64,000 bases of DNA from Prochlorococcus sp. MIT 1223 (GCF_034092465.1 NZ_CP139303.1:1-64000); one strand, 5' to 3'. Shown: positions 37,286 to 47,369, counted from the first letter of the stretch. The notes: generated by a model from the sequence alone, not told the origin. Made by a program: numbers and translations.

Positions 37286-38335
37286 CTATTGAGCTAAGTC
37301 TCCCATCTTGCTGGAAAGGATATGAGCTCTGCATGCTGCACTAAACAAGCCAACTTCAGGATCTATCAAGGCTATGACAGGGATTCTTCTCATTAAATCT
37401 TTAAAACGGCCTTTGTTTCTAAATGCTTCTTTAAAAGTAATAGATGTTATTCCTTTCAAATGCTTGCTAGCTGTCCCTCCTCCAATCCATAGGCCTGAAT
37501 AGCAAAGTTCCTTTAAAGCAAAATCTCCAGCTGCTGAGCCGTATGCGCTAAGCCACATCTCCAAAGCCTCCACCATTAACTTGTCTCCGTGCATTGCATA
37601 TTGACTTGCAATTGAGGGTAGATCAGCCTGAATTGTTTTTTTCTTGGCTCTTGAATTTTCCGCCAAACTTCTAAGGGGATGCGATTTTGCTTCTGATTGC
37701 ATTAATTTCCAACATGCTATATGACCTAAACCTGTTCCACTAACAATTCTTTCTACAGAGACTCTCTCAATACTTAACTCTCGTTTTATCCATTTTCTAA
37801 GGGCCCATTCTTCGTCTGATCTGGGAGCGAATTCACTATGACCTCCTTCGCTAGCTAATGGTGTGATTCCATTATCCGAGACTATTCCTCTAGCCATTCC
37901 TAGGCCAGTACCAGCCCCCAAAACAGCAACCATTCCTTTTCTTAAAAGGGGTTTAATGTCATATCCTTCTTGAATTACTACATATTGATGATCATTTAAA
38001 TGATTAAGTCCATAAAGGATAACTGAGAAATCATTTATTAATTCAACTTGATCAAGACTTGTTCGCTCGCATACTTTTTTAGAACTTATTTCCCAGCTTA
38101 AATTAGTCAAATGGCAAGAGTTATTTGAAACTCTTCCAGCTATGCCTATGCATCCGACTCTAGGCTTTTCTATTTGATTAGGCATTTTTTCTAGGAAATC
38201 AGAAAGTATTAAATAGAATGAGTCCCAATCTCTAGATGAATATTGCTTTTTGTACCTTTCTTTTATGCCATCTTTCCAGTAATAAATGGCTAAAAGAGTC
38301 TTTGTGCCTCCGATATCACAAGCAAGAAAATTCAT
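37286..38335 (-). CDS. glk: Glucokinase
   Basis: ATP-dependent glucokinase that feeds glucose into central metabolism. It has 349 residues with an actin-like ATPase fold. The phosphate-1 motif ACDIGGTKT (5-13), the catalytic region LINDFSV (Asp of the sugar site), VLGAGTGLG, and SEGGHSEFAPR, the conserved EGGH motif, mark the COG0837 glucokinase type. ELCYSGLWIGGGTASK is the adenosine motif. It has no repressor-type ROK cysteines. Upstream is thrS and downstream thrB. Confidence 0.94.
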   Translation of the reverse strand: MNFLACDIGGTKTLLAIYYWKDGIKERYKKQYSSRDWDSFYLILSDFLEKMPNQIEKPRVGCIGIAGRVSNNSCHLTNLSWEISSKKVCERTSLDQVELINDFSVILYGLNHLNDHQYVVIQEGYDIKPLLRKGMVAVLGAGTGLGMARGIVSDNGITPLASEGGHSEFAPRSDEEWALRKWIKRELSIERVSVERIVSGTGLGHIACWKLMQSEAKSHPLRSLAENSRAKKKTIQADLPSIASQYAMHGDKLMVEALEMWLSAYGSAAGDFALKELCYSGLWIGGGTASKHLKGITSITFKEAFRNKGRFKDLMRRIPVIALIDPEVGLFSAACRAHILSSKMGDLAQ

Positions 38336-38390
38336 AACATTAATTATTCAATTGATTGATTTATTAATATAAAATTAAGTAGAATAATTA

Positions 38391-40313
38391 TCAATTCTTT
38401 ATTTTTAAGCCTTTGAGTGAGATTGCTTGATCAATTATTGAAATTACTTCTTCTAAATCAAAAGACCCGCAATCTTTTCCCTCTCTTGTTCTTAAAGATA
38501 CCTGATTGCTCTTTTCTTCCTTATCTCCAATAATTAATAAGTATGGAATTTTTCTTATTGTGCTTTCTCTTATCTTTAGCCCAATCTTTTCATTCCTAAG
38601 ATCAGATTCGACCCTGAAACCATGTTGACTTAATGATTTTGTAGTTGCTACACAAGCATTATTATTCCTGTCTGTAATTCCCATAACAATAACTTGAACA
38701 GGTGCTAACCAAACAGGAAATAAACCAGCATAATGTTCAATTAAAATGCCAATAAACCTCTCAAATGATCCTAAGATTGCTCGATGAAGCATTACAGGAA
38801 CTTCTTTATCTCCTAGCTCATTTATGTATGAAGCTCCAAGTCTTTCAGGCATTGAAAAGTCGACTTGTATTGTGCCGCATTGCCAAACTCTATTAAGACA
38901 ATCCTTTAAGGAGAACTCTATCTTTGGCCCATAAAATGCACCTTCTCCTGGCAGTAAAGACCATTCAAGCCCCTTTGAATCTAAAGCGTCTGAAAGAGCC
39001 TTTTCAGACTTGTCCCAGACTTCATCAGTGCCAACACGCTTTTCTGGCCTTGTAGATAATTTTATTAAAATAGAATCAAACCCAAATGATTTATAAACTT
39101 CGAAAACAAGATCTATGAATTCTGTAACTTCTGTTTGAACTTGTTCTTCTGAGCAAAAGATATGAGCATCATCTTGAGTAAAGTTTCTTACTCTCATTAG
39201 TCCATGCAATGATCCAGAAGGTTCATTCCTGTGACAAGAGCCAAATTCTGCAAGTCTTATTGGAAGGTCTCTATAACTTTTTAACCCTTGATTAAAGACT
39301 TGAACATGGCATGGGCAATTCATAGGCTTTATGGCATATTCTCTGTTTTCTGAAGTTGTAGTAAACATGTCCTCTTTAAATTTTTCCCAATGTCCAGATT
39401 TTTCCCAGAGCGATCTATCAACAGCTTGCGGAGTCCTTATCTCTTTATAGTCATTTTTAACTAATACTTCCCTAACATATTTTTCAAGTACTTGATATAT
39501 TGCCCAGCCATTTGGATGCCAAAAAATCATACCAGGAGCTTCTTCCTGAGTATGAAATAATGATAGCTTTTTAGCTAGTTTTCTATGATCTCTTTTCTCT
39601 GCTTCCTCTATATTTTTTATATAAAGATTTAGCTCTTTTGAACTTCTCCAGGCAGTTCCATAAATTCTTTGTAGCATTTCATTATCCGAATTTCCACGCC
39701 AATATGCTCCTGCAACTTTTAATAATTTAAATGCTCTTAAATGAGAGGTGTTAGGTACATGAGGACCTCTACACATATCAGTATATTCTTGATGCTTATA
39801 TAGCTTTATTGTTTCATTTAATGGGATTTCATTAACTATCTCAAGTTTGTAATCTTCATCTCTACTAATAAATGTATTTTTAGCTTCCTCTTTGGAAACT
39901 ATTTCAACAAAAATATTATAATTTTGATCAACAAGTTCCTTCATTCTGGCTTCTATCTTCTCAAGGTCTTCAGGAGTAAATGTATCTTTGTAAGAAATAT
40001 CATAATAAAAACCATCTTCTATTACAGGACCTATCGCCATCTTTGCGTCTGGATAAAGTTGTTTCACCGCGTGCCCAATAAGATGTGCAAATGAGTGGCG
40101 AATTATCTCGAGACCTTCTTTATCTTTTGATGTAATTATTCTTAAAATTGAATCTGATTTGATAGGAATACATGTATCTAAAAGTTCTCCATTTACTTCC
40201 CCCGCTAAAGCGGCTTTAGCTAGTCCAGGACCAATCTCTTCAGCAACTTCCATTGTTGTGACTGGTTTCTCAAATGATTTTATAGTACCGTCAGGAAGAG
40301 TTATCTTAGGCAT
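38391..40313 (-). CDS. thrS: Threonyl-tRNA synthetase
   Basis: Class II aminoacyl-tRNA synthetase that charges tRNA-Thr. Its 640 residues comprise a TGS domain (about 1-60), the editing domain with HSFAH (73-77), a HxxxH zinc site, and [11 protein letters not shown], which supplies its Cys/His. The catalytic core has [12 protein letters not shown] (zinc Cys), motif 2 ([28 protein letters not shown]) and motif 3 near [21 protein letters not shown]-terminal anticodon-binding domain follows. All parts are intact. It starts 2 bases after the trpS stop codon on the same strand. Confidence 0.97.
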   Translation of the reverse strand: MPKITLPDGTIKSFEKPVTTMEVAEEIGPGLAKAALAGEVNGELLDTCIPIKSDSILRIITSKDKEGLEIIRHSFAHLIGHAVKQLYPDAKMAIGPVIEDGFYYDISYKDTFTPEDLEKIEARMKELVDQNYNIFVEIVSKEEAKNTFISRDEDYKLEIVNEIPLNETIKLYKHQEYTDMCRGPHVPNTSHLRAFKLLKVAGAYWRGNSDNEMLQRIYGTAWRSSKELNLYIKNIEEAEKRDHRKLAKKLSLFHTQEEAPGMIFWHPNGWAIYQVLEKYVREVLVKNDYKEIRTPQAVDRSLWEKSGHWEKFKEDMFTTTSENREYAIKPMNCPCHVQVFNQGLKSYRDLPIRLAEFGSCHRNEPSGSLHGLMRVRNFTQDDAHIFCSEEQVQTEVTEFIDLVFEVYKSFGFDSILIKLSTRPEKRVGTDEVWDKSEKALSDALDSKGLEWSLLPGEGAFYGPKIEFSLKDCLNRVWQCGTIQVDFSMPERLGASYINELGDKEVPVMLHRAILGSFERFIGILIEHYAGLFPVWLAPVQVIVMGITDRNNNACVATTKSLSQHGFRVESDLRNEKIGLKIRESTIRKIPYLLIIGDKEEKSNQVSLRTREGKDCGSFDLEEVISIIDQAISLKGLKIKN

Positions 40314-40315
40314 GA

Positions 40316-41332
40316 TTAATAATCTCTATTGAGAAATCCTATTGATTCTTTTACTCTATTTAGAGTCTTTCTAGAGATTTCGTCTGCACGTAATCTACCT
40401 TTTTCCAGTATTTTATCTAATTCTGTTTGATCTTGAATAAGCTCTTTATATTTTATTTGAATTGGTTCAAGTGCTGATACTAGAACTTCACTTAAGAGAG
40501 GCTTGAATTTTCCCCAACCCATGTCAGCGCATTCTTCAGAAACTATTTGTGGAGCTTTCCCACTAAGTATTGAATAAATAGATAAAAGGTTACTTGCTTC
40601 AGGTCTTTTAGGATTATTAAATTCTAATCCAATTTCAGAATCAGTTTTTGCTCGTTTGATTTTTTTTGTTATAAGATCAGGAGGATCAAGTAATGCAATT
40701 CTGCTGAATTCATTAGAATCACTTTTACTCATTTTATTCGTTCCATCAGTAAGACTCATAACTTTTGCACCTTCTTTTATTATTAAAGGTTTTGGAACTT
40801 TTAAAATATTATTCTCTTTTGTAGAGAATCTAGCATTAATTCTTTGTTGAGCAATATCTCTTGCAAGTTCTAGATGTTGCTTTTGGTCTTCTCCTACAGG
40901 AACTAAGTCTGCATCATATAAAAGAATATCTGCTGCCATTAATACTGGGTAGTCCAAAAGTCCTATAGAAACATTATCTCCTTGCTTAATTGATTTTTCT
41001 TTGAATTGAATCATTCTTTCCATCCAGTTCAAAGGAGTTAAGCAATTGAGAATCCAGCAGAGTTCACTATGAGCGGGAATCTGACTTTGAATGAAAATAG
41101 ATGACTTTTCCGGATTCATTCCACATGCAAGGTATAGGGCGGCGGTGGAATTTGTTTCTTTGGCTAATGTTTTGGGGTCATGGGGAGTTGTAATAGCATG
41201 TAAATCAACAACACAAACAAAAGTTTCGTGTTCCTCTTGCAGCTCCACCCAATTGCGAATAGCTCCTAGCCAATTACCTATATGAAGGCATCCGGTAGGT
41301 TGAACGCCAGATAAAACACGTTTTTGATGCAT
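40316..41332 (-). CDS. trpS: Tryptophanyl-tRNA synthetase
   Basis: Class I synthetase that charges tRNA-Trp. It has 338 residues. The HIGH-type motif is TGCLHIGNW (13-21) after SGVQPT, and the KMSKS loop is intact (KMSKS, 200-204). The tryptophan-site segments [16 protein letters not shown] and [19 protein letters not shown] are clear. It is followed by thrS and preceded by the disordered-tail protein gene (7-bp gap), forming a probable minus-strand transcript with the downstream genes. Confidence 0.97.
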   Translation of the reverse strand: MHQKRVLSGVQPTGCLHIGNWLGAIRNWVELQEEHETFVCVVDLHAITTPHDPKTLAKETNSTAALYLACGMNPEKSSIFIQSQIPAHSELCWILNCLTPLNWMERMIQFKEKSIKQGDNVSIGLLDYPVLMAADILLYDADLVPVGEDQKQHLELARDIAQQRINARFSTKENNILKVPKPLIIKEGAKVMSLTDGTNKMSKSDSNEFSRIALLDPPDLITKKIKRAKTDSEIGLEFNNPKRPEASNLLSIYSILSGKAPQIVSEECADMGWGKFKPLLSEVLVSALEPIQIKYKELIQDQTELDKILEKGRLRADEISRKTLNRVKESIGFLNRDY

Positions 41333-41339
41333 GAATTAT

Positions 41340-41873
41340 TTAGTCTGAGGGAATATCAATTTTATTTTCTTCAGTAGAAATTGCATCTTGATTAAGTGCT
41401 TCACTTTCATTTTTAGATGACTTTTTAGAGATATCTTCTGGTGATTCTTGATTAGTATTATTTATTTGTTCTTGAGGTTTGGAGGGCCTTTCAAATGGAT
41501 TTGGTTTAGGACTATTTGAAAAAGAGTTTCTATTTTGATCGTTATTTCTATTATTTCTAAAATTATGACTTCTTCTGCTGTCTGAGCTTGTTCCTTCAGA
41601 TCGATATTCATTAAGAAGATCTTCCAATTTTCCCTGTTCAAGCATCTCTCCCAGAGTCCTTAAAGCAAATCCAAGAACTGCCACAGTTGAGCGAAGATTG
41701 AAAGCCTCTTGAAGAGAGCGTGCAGAACGCATTTCATTTTCACTTAATCTAATCCTGAAACCCCCTCCATCTCTATTCCCTTGGCCTCTCCCTCCCTTAA
41801 AGCCACTTCTTGAATCATTACGACTGTTCTCGAAGTTCCTTCCACTTCTAGGATCGCTGTAAGAGTCACCCAT
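41340..41873 (-). CDS. Cyanobacterial protein with RGG-like, disordered termini
   Basis: A 177-residue protein of unknown function. The N-terminal 40 residues are Arg/Gly/Asn/Ser-rich (FKGGRGQGNRDGGGFR), resembling RGG boxes of RNA-binding proteins. A folded helical core (about 42-92: RLSENEMRSARSLQEAFNLRSTVAVLGFALRTLGEMLEQGKL...) is the only hydrophobic part. The rest is Asn/Arg/Ser-rich, then acidic and low-complexity. It lies 7 bp upstream of trpS on the same strand, which may hint at a link with translation, but this is positional inference. Confidence 0.7.
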   Translation of the reverse strand: MGDSYSDPRSGRNFENSRNDSRSGFKGGRGQGNRDGGGFRIRLSENEMRSARSLQEAFNLRSTVAVLGFALRTLGEMLEQGKLEDLLNEYRSEGTSSDSRRSHNFRNNRNNDQNRNSFSNSPKPNPFERPSKPQEQINNTNQESPEDISKKSSKNESEALNQDAISTEENKIDIPSD

Positions 41874-42103
41874 GGCTTTAAGCCTAATTAATAAAAGAAA
41901 GTGTGACTCATTTTGCGGTTTTATGGGATAAATTCACCTCATCCTTCAGCAGATTCACATTTCCTCGAATCAATTTAATCAATTCCTAATGCGAAAATAT
42001 TTCAATAAATAATTAGTAATTAAAGTAAAAACATGGATTTGTAAGGGCTTAGAGCCCATGTGTTTGCTTTAATCTGTATATGAGCTAAGAAGATGTTGAA
42101 CCA

Positions 42104-43477
42104 ATGAATTTTGTGAAAAATTTTTCATCTCTTTCATTCCCTTTAAATACAAAGGTCCTTCCCTTGGCGAAAGTTGGAACCCTATTAGGTTCCGTCCTGA
42201 TTGGCCAATGGTTAATAAGTGATGTGGCTCATATCCCTGGAGGAGGAATTGGAATTCTTGTTGTGGGTTTTGGGGCTTGGTACTTCCTTCAACCTGCGAA
42301 ACCCTCTTTTAAGGCTCCTTCTTCTGTTCAAGGTTGGATAAGCCGATGTAACGAAGTGCTTGAACAATTTGAATTTTTGGAAGGACAAGAAGATTTTTTA
42401 AGAAATAGAAAAAAAAGAGTTAAGTCTCTTGAGGAAATACTTGATAGATCATTTCCTCAAAAGGTTTCTTTTACAGGTACTTCAGAGATTGCATATCCTG
42501 AGAAATCAGAGGTAAGCACTGCTTTATCAGTTACTCAATCTTTAAATCTTTCATATAACACTTCTTTACCTATAAGAGATGATCTTTGGCAATTACCTCA
42601 ATCACTTGTTGAGCAAGACGCGATTATTTATGTTTTACCTGTTCCTCTAAGAGCTGTTGATCTGCTTTGGTTAAAGAAAATTCCAGAAGATCAACCATCA
42701 TGGTTGATGATTTCTTGGGAGGATTGCGCTTCTTGGACTGACCAACTTAAGGATCTCCAGGCTCAGCTGCCGGAAAGATGGTCTTCAAGAATTATTAGAT
42801 GGAATATGCCAAATGAAGAAATGAAAAATGTTTTAAGTCCTATTCGCAGGGTTTTAGATAAGCCTAAAATTAATATTGATTCAACCAAGCAAAGATTGTT
42901 ATCAAGGTTACATTCTTCCTGGCAATCTGATTTAGAGCAATTAAGAAGAGAGAAATTTAAGCTTCTGCAAAACCGGTCTCAATGGATAGTAGCTAGTGCT
43001 GTATTTGCCTCTCCTCTCCCTAGCGGAGATCTTTTGTCTGTCGCAGTTGTTAATGGATTAATGATTAATGAAATGGCCAAAATTTGGTCATGCAAAATGA
43101 ATCCAGAACTTCTTCAGGCAGTTGCACGCCAACTTGCTTGTGCGGCAGTTGCTCAAGGAGTAGTTGAATGGAGCGGTCAAGCACTTTTAGGAGTTGCAAA
43201 ACTGGATGGAACAAGTTGGATAGCTGCAGGCTCTATGCAAGCATTGAGTGCAGCTTATTTAACAAGAGTTGTAGGTCGTTCAATGGCCGATTGGATGGCT
43301 ATAAATAATGGACTATCTGAACCCGATTTGGAATTATTAAACCAACAAGTGTCTCAATTAGTTTCAAATGCTGCAGAACAAGAACGTGTCGATTGGAGAC
43401 GTTTTCTAAAGCAAGGAAAGGATTGGATAGAATTACAAGTTGGAGATAATAGTAATAGTGAAATCGTAGAAGCTTAA
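42104..43477 (+). CDS. DUF697-type membrane protein with degenerate GTPase domain
   Basis: A 457-residue protein. Hydrophobic stretches at about 22-45 and 48-62 anchor the N-terminus. The middle (about 110-265) resembles an Era/MnmE-like GTPase with the order strand-P-loop-switch-G4, but where a P-loop should be it reads FTGTSEIAYPEKSEV, without GxxxxGK(S/T), and the NKxD position reads WED. The C-terminal ~150 residues are helical with small residues (FASPLPSGDLLSVAVVNGLMINEMAKIWS, ...GSMQALSAAYLTRVVGRSMADWM), as in DUF697, a domain fused to GTPases in cyanobacteria. Probably a membrane-associated scaffold that no longer binds GTP. Function unknown. Confidence 0.7.
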   Translation: MNFVKNFSSLSFPLNTKVLPLAKVGTLLGSVLIGQWLISDVAHIPGGGIGILVVGFGAWYFLQPAKPSFKAPSSVQGWISRCNEVLEQFEFLEGQEDFLRNRKKRVKSLEEILDRSFPQKVSFTGTSEIAYPEKSEVSTALSVTQSLNLSYNTSLPIRDDLWQLPQSLVEQDAIIYVLPVPLRAVDLLWLKKIPEDQPSWLMISWEDCASWTDQLKDLQAQLPERWSSRIIRWNMPNEEMKNVLSPIRRVLDKPKINIDSTKQRLLSRLHSSWQSDLEQLRREKFKLLQNRSQWIVASAVFASPLPSGDLLSVAVVNGLMINEMAKIWSCKMNPELLQAVARQLACAAVAQGVVEWSGQALLGVAKLDGTSWIAAGSMQALSAAYLTRVVGRSMADWMAINNGLSEPDLELLNQQVSQLVSNAAEQERVDWRRFLKQGKDWIELQVGDNSNSEIVEA

Positions 43478-43549
43478 TTTGAATTAATCTTCTACCGTGA
43501 TCTTAAATAATCAATATTTACTATTTAATTTTCTATGGGAATTACAACT

Positions 43550-44515
43550 ATGAATAAGAATAGAAAGATTTTTGCTAAATTGAATATATTTTATTTTTTT
43601 CTTTTAGCTATCTTTGTATCATCTTGTTCGCTGCAAAAGATAAAGATAATTGAAAACAAAAAGGCTAAAAAACCTATTGCTCTTACTACGTTTACAGTCC
43701 TTGCAGATATAGCAAAAAATGTTTCCGGCGATAGATTTATTGTCAGGTCTATCACTAAGCCAGGCGCTGAAATACATACTTATCAATTTACACCTAGCGA
43801 TCTTGTTAAAGCCAAGAATGCTGACTTGATTATAGAGAATGGATTAGGACTTGAATCATGGATAAGAAAGTTTACTTCTAGTCTTGGAAATGTTAAGACT
43901 GTGGTCTTAACAGATGGTATGGATCCAGTCTTGATTGATGGTGATAAATATTCTGGTAAACCTAATCCTCATGCCTGGATGTCTCCAAAAAGAACAATTC
44001 TATATGTTGATAAACTTGTTGATGCTTTTACAGAAATGGATCCTGAGGGAGAAGAAATTTTCATTAAAAATGCATTAAATTATAAAAAACAACTTTTAAT
44101 ACTCAATCAAGAATTAAATTATTATATTTCTTCAATTCCAGAAAAGAGAAGATATCTAGTTACATGTGAAGGGGCTTTCTCTTATCTAACTAAAGATTAT
44201 GGAATGAAAGAGGCTTTTTTATGGCCAGTCAATTCTGAGAGTCAGGTTACTCCTAAAAGGATGGCTTCCTTAATAAAAATAGTTAAAGAAAATCAAATAC
44301 CGACAATATTTTGTGAGACTACTGTTAGCTCTAAAGCACAGAAAGAAGTAGCAAGAGCAAGTGGAGCAGCCTTTGGGGGGAGTTTTTTTGTAGATTCACT
44401 TTCAGAATCAGATGGACCTGCTCCTACCTTGCTAGATCTACAACGTTATAACGTACGTCTTATAAGAGATGGCCTAACGACTGACCTACAAAAAATCAAT
44501 GAGTTATCAAAATAA
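43550..44515 (+). CDS. Metal ABC transporter substrate-binding lipoprotein, manganese-type
   Basis: Cluster A-I (TroA/ZnuA/MntC) binding protein. Starting from Met at 43550, MNKNRKIF... gives a basic n-region, a hydrophobic core and a lipobox VSSC, so Cys26 would be lipidated and the protein anchored to the membrane; an ATG at 43535 would add five residues. The metal ligands, numbered from the 43535 ATG, fit His81 (EIHTYQ), His146 (NPHAWMS), Glu212 (TCEGAFSY) and Asp287 (FVDSLS). A Glu at the third position, where zinc proteins have His, points to Mn2+. No His-rich loop is present. It overlaps the ATPase gene by 17 bp; a symbol such as mntC is not certain. Confidence 0.88.
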   Translation: MNKNRKIFAKLNIFYFFLLAIFVSSCSLQKIKIIENKKAKKPIALTTFTVLADIAKNVSGDRFIVRSITKPGAEIHTYQFTPSDLVKAKNADLIIENGLGLESWIRKFTSSLGNVKTVVLTDGMDPVLIDGDKYSGKPNPHAWMSPKRTILYVDKLVDAFTEMDPEGEEIFIKNALNYKKQLLILNQELNYYISSIPEKRRYLVTCEGAFSYLTKDYGMKEAFLWPVNSESQVTPKRMASLIKIVKENQIPTIFCETTVSSKAQKEVARASGAAFGGSFFVDSLSESDGPAPTLLDLQRYNVRLIRDGLTTDLQKINELSK

Positions 44516-45299
44516 ACAAATTCAAGAAAAGCTTTTCAGAATAGAGGCTGATCAACTATGTGTTGATTACAACGGAACAGTTGCTTTGTATGACGCAAGT
44601 TTAAAAGTAAAGCAAGGTTCAATTTGTGGTCTGGTTGGAATGAATGGGGCTGGTAAATCTACTTTTTTCAAGGCTTTAATGGGCTTTGTTCGTCCATCTA
44701 GAGGGAAAATCAAAATAAATGGAGTTGATGTTGGACAAGCTCAAAAAGATCAAGCCGTTGCTTATGTGCCCCAAAGCGAAGGGGTTGATTGCTCTTTCCC
44801 TGTGAGTGTATGGGATGTAGTAATGATGGGATTATATGGGTCTATGAATTTTCTAAGAATTCCTCGAGAGTCTGATAGAAGAGCCGTATGGAATGCTCTT
44901 GAAAGGGTTGATTTAATTGATCTAAGAACAAGACCTATAGGCAATCTCTCTGGGGGGCAAAGAAAGAGGGCTTTTTTGGCAAGAGCAATAGCCCAAAGAG
45001 CTTCTGTTCTTTTGCTTGATGAGCCATTTACAGGAGTTGATGTTCCAACTGAGAAGTTAATGGCACAATTGTTCCTTCAATTTAGACAGGAAGGGAGAAC
45101 TATTTTAATTTCAACTCATGATTTAAGTCATGTAAGGGATTTTTGTGACTTAGTAGTTCTCATTAATAAAACAGTTTTGGCATATGGAGAAACATCAGAA
45201 GTATTTACTAGAGAAAATTTAAGTATGACTTTTGGTGGATTACCTCCTGATCCTCTTTTTGGTTCAAGTTCGTCCAGTCAAATGTTAAGTAATGATTGA
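44499..45299 (+). CDS. Metal ABC transporter ATP-binding protein
   Basis: ATPase of the manganese/zinc-type importer. It has 266 residues with Walker A GMNGAGKST (47-55), Q-loop YVPQSEGVD (89-97), ABC signature LSGGQ (150-154), Walker B LLLDEP (171-176) and switch His in STHDLSH. This is the whole ABC core with a short N-terminal extension. It starts inside the substrate-binding gene's last 17 bases, and its last 8 bases overlap the permease start, so the three are tightly coupled. Confidence 0.94.
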   Translation: MSYQNKQIQEKLFRIEADQLCVDYNGTVALYDASLKVKQGSICGLVGMNGAGKSTFFKALMGFVRPSRGKIKINGVDVGQAQKDQAVAYVPQSEGVDCSFPVSVWDVVMMGLYGSMNFLRIPRESDRRAVWNALERVDLIDLRTRPIGNLSGGQRKRAFLARAIAQRASVLLLDEPFTGVDVPTEKLMAQLFLQFRQEGRTILISTHDLSHVRDFCDLVVLINKTVLAYGETSEVFTRENLSMTFGGLPPDPLFGSSSSSQMLSND

Positions 45300-46161
45300 T
45301 TTATTAATAGCCCTAGATCCTTATTCTTTGTTGTTTGACCCTCTTTCGCATGAGTTTATGAGAAGAGCTCTTATGGTTAGTGCTCTCGTAGGTGCTGTTT
45401 GCGGACTTTTGTCTTGCTATATGACATTAAAAGGTTGGGCTTTGATGGGCGATGCAGTTTCTCATGCAGTTATGCCTGGCGTAGTAATTGCATATGCTTT
45501 AGGAATTCCATTTTCCGTTGGAGCATTTGTTTTCGGGGTTGGTTCTGTTGCGTTAATAGGCTTTGTAAAGCAGAAATCAAGAATTAAGGAAGATACTGTA
45601 ATAGGGCTAGTTTTTACCGGTTTCTTTGCTCTTGGCTTGGTACTTGTTTCAAAGATAAAAAGTAATATAGATTTGATGCATATTCTTTTCGGAAGTCCAC
45701 TAGGTATTTCTCAGTCAGATGTTAATCAAACAATAATTATTTGTTTTATAGTTGTATCTATTTTATTGATCTTTAGAAAAGATTTAATGCTTTATTGCTT
45801 TGATCCTACACATGCAAGATCTATTGGCATAAATACTGGATTAATTCATTATTTACTCTTATCGGTTTTAAGCCTTTCGGCTGTTATAGGACTTCAAACT
45901 GTTGGCATTATTTTGGTTGTTGCAATGCTTATAACCCCTGGAGCAACTGCATATTTACTTACTGATAAGTTTGATAGAATGACTATTCTGGCCGTTATAA
46001 GTAGTGTTGTGTCCAGTGTTCTTGGAGTATATATTAGCTACTGGTCAGATATTGAAACAGGAGGTTCAATAGTTCTGGTTCAGACATTAATTTTTTTACT
46101 AGCATTTTTATTTGCCCCTAGATATGGAATATTTAAAAATCGTTCATCTTTGACTTTATAG
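45292..46161 (+). CDS. Metal ABC transporter permease
   Basis: Membrane subunit of the same importer, ABC-3 (ZnuB/MntB) family. It has 289 residues with about eight hydrophobic helices. The family-typical segments are FMRRALMVSALVGAVCGLLSCYMTLKGWALMGDAVSHAVMPGVV (about 23-66), ILFGSPLGIS and VGIILVVAMLITPGATAYLL. The start ATG at 45292 overlaps the ATPase gene by 8 bp. It is followed after 2 bases by the DUF4336 gene. Confidence 0.93.
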   Translation: MIDLLIALDPYSLLFDPLSHEFMRRALMVSALVGAVCGLLSCYMTLKGWALMGDAVSHAVMPGVVIAYALGIPFSVGAFVFGVGSVALIGFVKQKSRIKEDTVIGLVFTGFFALGLVLVSKIKSNIDLMHILFGSPLGISQSDVNQTIIICFIVVSILLIFRKDLMLYCFDPTHARSIGINTGLIHYLLLSVLSLSAVIGLQTVGIILVVAMLITPGATAYLLTDKFDRMTILAVISSVVSSVLGVYISYWSDIETGGSIVLVQTLIFLLAFLFAPRYGIFKNRSSLTL

Positions 46162-46163
46162 GT

Positions 46164-47369
46164 TTGATTAATAATATTAATAAAAGTGAAATAGACACTC
46201 GATATCAGGATCAGGAATGGCCATGGTGGCCTTTGTTTCCTCTTTACCCTTATGGGCGAAAAAGAACAATTTTCAGTGAATTAATCCCAAATCAAATTTG
46301 GAGTTTTGAGCAACTACAAGGTATTTATTATGTTGCTGTTCCCATAAGACTATCTGTTATAAAAGTTTCAGGTGGTTTGATGTTATTTAACCCTCTTCCA
46401 CCAACTATTGAATTATTGAATCAGTTATCAGAGCTTGAAAGAAAACATGGACCTGTAATTGATATTGTTTTGCCAACTGCATCTGGATTGGAACATAAGA
46501 TCTCTCTCCCCTCTTTATCTAGAGCATTCCCTAAAGCAAATCTATGGATATGTCCTGGACAATGGAGCTTCCCAATTGATTTACCATTGACTTGGATTGG
46601 AATTCCTCAAAATAAAACTAGAGTATTGTTTGAAGATGGACTACCTCATAGTGATAAATGTGAATGGTTTTCTCTAGGTCCCTTGGACATTGGCCTGGGA
46701 AGATTTCAAGAGGTTTCTTGTTATCACAGATCTTCTAATTCTTTGCTTGTTACTGATGCGTTGGTTGGGATTAGTGCGAGTCCTCCAAAGTTGTTTGAGT
46801 TAGATCCGACCCCTCTTTTGTTCCATTCACGGGAAAGCGGAGAAGAACCTCTTGTAGATAGCTATGAAGCAAGAATTAAGGGTTGGAGAAGACTTGTGTT
46901 GTTTTCTTCTTTCTTGAAACCTGCAAAACTTTCTATTCCCTCATTGCTTGACGTTTTTAGTAAATCTTTTAAGCCTGGCCTTCGAAACCCGAGTGCTCAT
47001 TTTGGAATTTATCCTTTTAACTGGGAGAAAGGGTGGGAAGAATCTGCTAGCAATCTTGTTGGAGAAAGAGATTCTCTTGTGCAAATTGCACCAGTTATTG
47101 AGAGACTTGTTTTTCCAAGAGCCAAAGATACTTTTGTGTCATGGCTTGATAAGGTCGGATCTTGTAGAGGGCTCAAATGGTTAATCTCTTCTCATTACAA
47201 TGCACCTGTTAAATTTTCTAGAAATCAAGCTATTCAGTTGAAGAAAAAAATTAACAGGAGAATATGGGCTCAAGGAGAAGGCAATTGGACCTTTCTTGAT
47301 TGGCTAGATAAAAAATTATTGAACTTTGGAGTTGTCCCTGAAAACCCTCTTAAATCATTTAATGATTAA
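46164..47369 (+). CDS. DUF4336 domain-containing protein
   Basis: A 401-residue soluble protein. Its core, VAVPIRLSVIKVSGGLMLFNPLPPTIELLNQLSEL and VIDIVLPTASGLEHKISLPSLSRAFPKANLWICPGQWS, looks like a metallo-beta-lactamase-related fold in which the classical HxHxDH motif is not present; this is DUF4336. The reaction is unknown. The start is TTG at 46164, since no ATG exists near the beginning. It lies 2 bp after the metal permease gene, so co-transcription and a link to metal handling are possible. The 3' end overlaps the convergent DUF760 gene by 11 bp. Confidence 0.78.
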   Translation: MINNINKSEIDTRYQDQEWPWWPLFPLYPYGRKRTIFSELIPNQIWSFEQLQGIYYVAVPIRLSVIKVSGGLMLFNPLPPTIELLNQLSELERKHGPVIDIVLPTASGLEHKISLPSLSRAFPKANLWICPGQWSFPIDLPLTWIGIPQNKTRVLFEDGLPHSDKCEWFSLGPLDIGLGRFQEVSCYHRSSNSLLVTDALVGISASPPKLFELDPTPLLFHSRESGEEPLVDSYEARIKGWRRLVLFSSFLKPAKLSIPSLLDVFSKSFKPGLRNPSAHFGIYPFNWEKGWEESASNLVGERDSLVQIAPVIERLVFPRAKDTFVSWLDKVGSCRGLKWLISSHYNAPVKFSRNQAIQLKKKINRRIWAQGEGNWTFLDWLDKKLLNFGVVPENPLKSFND

